Shown here piece after piece: positions 63,024 through 64,000 of a stretch of DNA of 64,000 nt. The translations under genes were made by a program, and so were the position numbers. A model generated the notes under the pieces. The model was given only the letters and a program-made list of their open reading frames with translations. It ran no database searches and was not told where the DNA came from. The DNA lies in assembly GCA_965220955.1 (NCBI GenBank), contig CBDCRK010000013.1, positions 1 to 64,000 of the forward strand, in the 5' to 3' direction. Numbering within the stretch: position 1 is the stretch's first letter; every line of letters begins with the position of its first letter. This DNA comes from CBDCRK01 sp965220955 (lineage in GTDB: Bacteria > Desulfobacterota > Binatia > Bin18 > CBDCRK01).

Positions 63024-64000
63024 CCTTGAGTCGGGCAATCTCCTGGTCAGAATATCCAAGCAGGTCATGCATAACATAGGCAGTATCCTGACCTAAAAGT
63101 GGAGCCGGAGCCCGTACTCCGTTAGGCCCGTGGGTAAGACGCCAGGGAATGCCCGTGTGAGCGCGCACGCCAACCTCTTGATGCGGCAGCCGGGCAAAAA
63201 AACCACGCTCATTGAGATGAGGGTCATCCGCCAGATCTTTGCTGCTCATGGAAGGAAAAGCCGCAACACCGGCAGCCTGCAAAGTATGAGTGATCTCCCA
63301 TTTCTCCCGCTTTTCTGTCCAGGCAGTGAGCCATGTCTCCAGCTCTTCTTCGTGAGCCTTACGGTCTTTAGCCGTGCGAAAACGGGGGTCGATGGCCAAT
63401 TCCGCTTGCCCAATGGTTTTGCATAGGGCCTGCCATTCTTTATCGTTACCGCAGGCAATACTTATCCACTCATCCTCTCCGGCACAGCGAAAACAGTTGT
63501 GTGGTGACATCCAAGGGTCAGAATTGCCCATGCGGGGAGGCTGAGTATGATTCATGGCATATTCCATCCATCCCTCGGGCAGCAGCGCCACCGTGGACTC
63601 CCAAAGGGATACGTCAATACACTGACCCTGGCCAGTGCGTTTTCTTGCCACCAAAGCTGCGCATATGGCTGCTGCCGCATTGATGCCACTATTAGGGTCT
63701 CCATAGGAGATGCCTACCTCCCGAGGAGCGCCTCCAGGGTAACCAGTGAGGGAGGACAAGCCAGTCAGTGGAGCAGTGGCCGGTCCATAGCCCATATAGG
63801 TTTTCAGAGGGCCAGTGTGACCATAGCCGGAGATCGAGGCCATGATAATGTCCGGCTTAATTGTCCTTAGTTCCTCGTAACCTAGTCCCATACGTTCCAT
63901 AACACCGGTGGCAAAATTCTCCAGCACAACATCGCTCTTCTTAATCAGCTCTTTGGCAATGGCAATGGCCTCAGGTTTGCTCAGTTCGAGAAGCAGACTC
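63004..64000 (-). CDS. class III CoA-transferase, CaiB/BaiF family (5' end outside window)
   Basis: 332 codons present, open to the window end; the start is not included. ELSKPEAIAIAKELIKKSDV, VVLENFATGVMERMGLGYEE (E-N-F motif), IKPDIIMASISGYGHTGPLK then YMGYGPAT, SLTGYPGGAPREVGISYGDP and RKRTGQGQCIDVSLWESTVA are family blocks, and LLGQDTAYVMHDLLGYSDQE is the typical end. It is the third CoA-transferase of this window and belongs to a different branch from the tandem pair at 26.5-29 kb. Its last codons lie in a tandem repeat. Confidence 0.93.
   Translation of the reverse strand, partial: SLLLELSKPEAIAIAKELIKKSDVVLENFATGVMERMGLGYEELRTIKPDIIMASISGYGHTGPLKTYMGYGPATAPLTGLSSLTGYPGGAPREVGISYGDPNSGINAAAAICAALVARKRTGQGQCIDVSLWESTVALLPEGWMEYAMNHTQPPRMGNSDPWMSPHNCFRCAGEDEWISIACGNDKEWQALCKTIGQAELAIDPRFRTAKDRKAHEEELETWLTAWTEKREKWEITHTLQAAGVAAFPSMSSKDLADDPHLNERGFFARLPHQEVGVRAHTGIPWRLTHGPNGVRAPAPLLGQDTAYVMHDLLGYSDQEIARLKEEQVLY

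Noticed and set aside
62601..63029. Plus-strand frame ending in LNRAPA repeats
   Set aside because: It is the tandem DNA repeat read over the SDR gene in another frame; the SDR frame is clearly the real one.

Overview
This window most likely comes from an uncultured Gram-negative bacterium with moderate to fairly high GC. The envelope is Gram-negative: a TolC-type outer-membrane protein with an AMIN domain, an outer-membrane beta-barrel and several lipoproteins. The gene content includes three F420/flavin-type LLM oxidoreductases, three class III CoA-transferases, methylcrotonyl-CoA carboxylase beta, SMP-30 lactonases, amidohydrolases and a probable selenocysteine peroxiredoxin. That mix recalls Tectomicrobia/Desulfobacterota-like metagenomic lineages. 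This placement is an inference from content only; there is no rRNA gene in the window.

Region 1-23.5 kb is an accessory, decaying segment, by eye more GC-rich than most of what follows. It starts with a defence-type island: the 3' end of a type ISP restriction-modification gene, an unrecognised membrane-anchored protein, a TcmP plus three-Cys-motif (DUF5131) pair, a wrecked DuOB-DUF488-DUF488 operon, a truncated second copy of tcmP, and a VapBC-type toxin-antitoxin pair. After that come an integral-membrane sulfatase-like hydrolase, a frameshifted gamma-glutamyltransferase, a beheaded polyprenyl synthetase, a fibronectin-III exoprotein, tRNA-Pro(TGG), a glutathionyl-hydroquinone reductase, a nonsense-mutated GST-like gene, a SwmB/Calx-beta surface protein bracketed by 36-bp direct repeats, a quinone reductase, an outer-membrane beta-barrel, a TIGR03084-type protein and a small lipoprotein. 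Short repeats (REP-like hairpins and a GGGGTCAGGCAT element) are scattered through it, several of them at gene breakpoints. The segment ends at the 3' end of the tmRNA gene, a classic integration site.

Region 23.5-45 kb is mostly core genome: ssrA-smpB-panC-panB with an unusual panB leader and a possible 6S-like RNA, two CoA-transferases, an LLM oxidoreductase with a nitroreductase and methylcrotonyl-CoA carboxylase beta, folE with a methyltransferase remnant, tolC, rnpB, a zinc-ribbon protein, tRNA-Ile(CAT), and rpsU-dnaG-metF. A nitroreductase, an N-acyl-D-amino-acid deacylase-type amidohydrolase and a DUF1329 fragment follow.

Region 45-64 kb mixes oxidative-stress genes (DyP peroxidase, a GC-rich katG beside an IS1634-type transposase remnant, and a peroxiredoxin whose peroxidatic residue is an in-frame TGA) with catabolic genes (amidohydrolase, two LLM oxidoreductases, two SMP-30 lactonases, aldo-keto reductase, metallo-hydrolase, SDR, and a CoA-transferase cut by the window end). 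Small-scale duplication is common here. A toxin-antitoxin cassette sits between two copies of an LLM gene's 3' end, a metallo-hydrolase gene sits between 42-bp direct repeats, and two genes carry tandem repeats built from their own stop-codon region.
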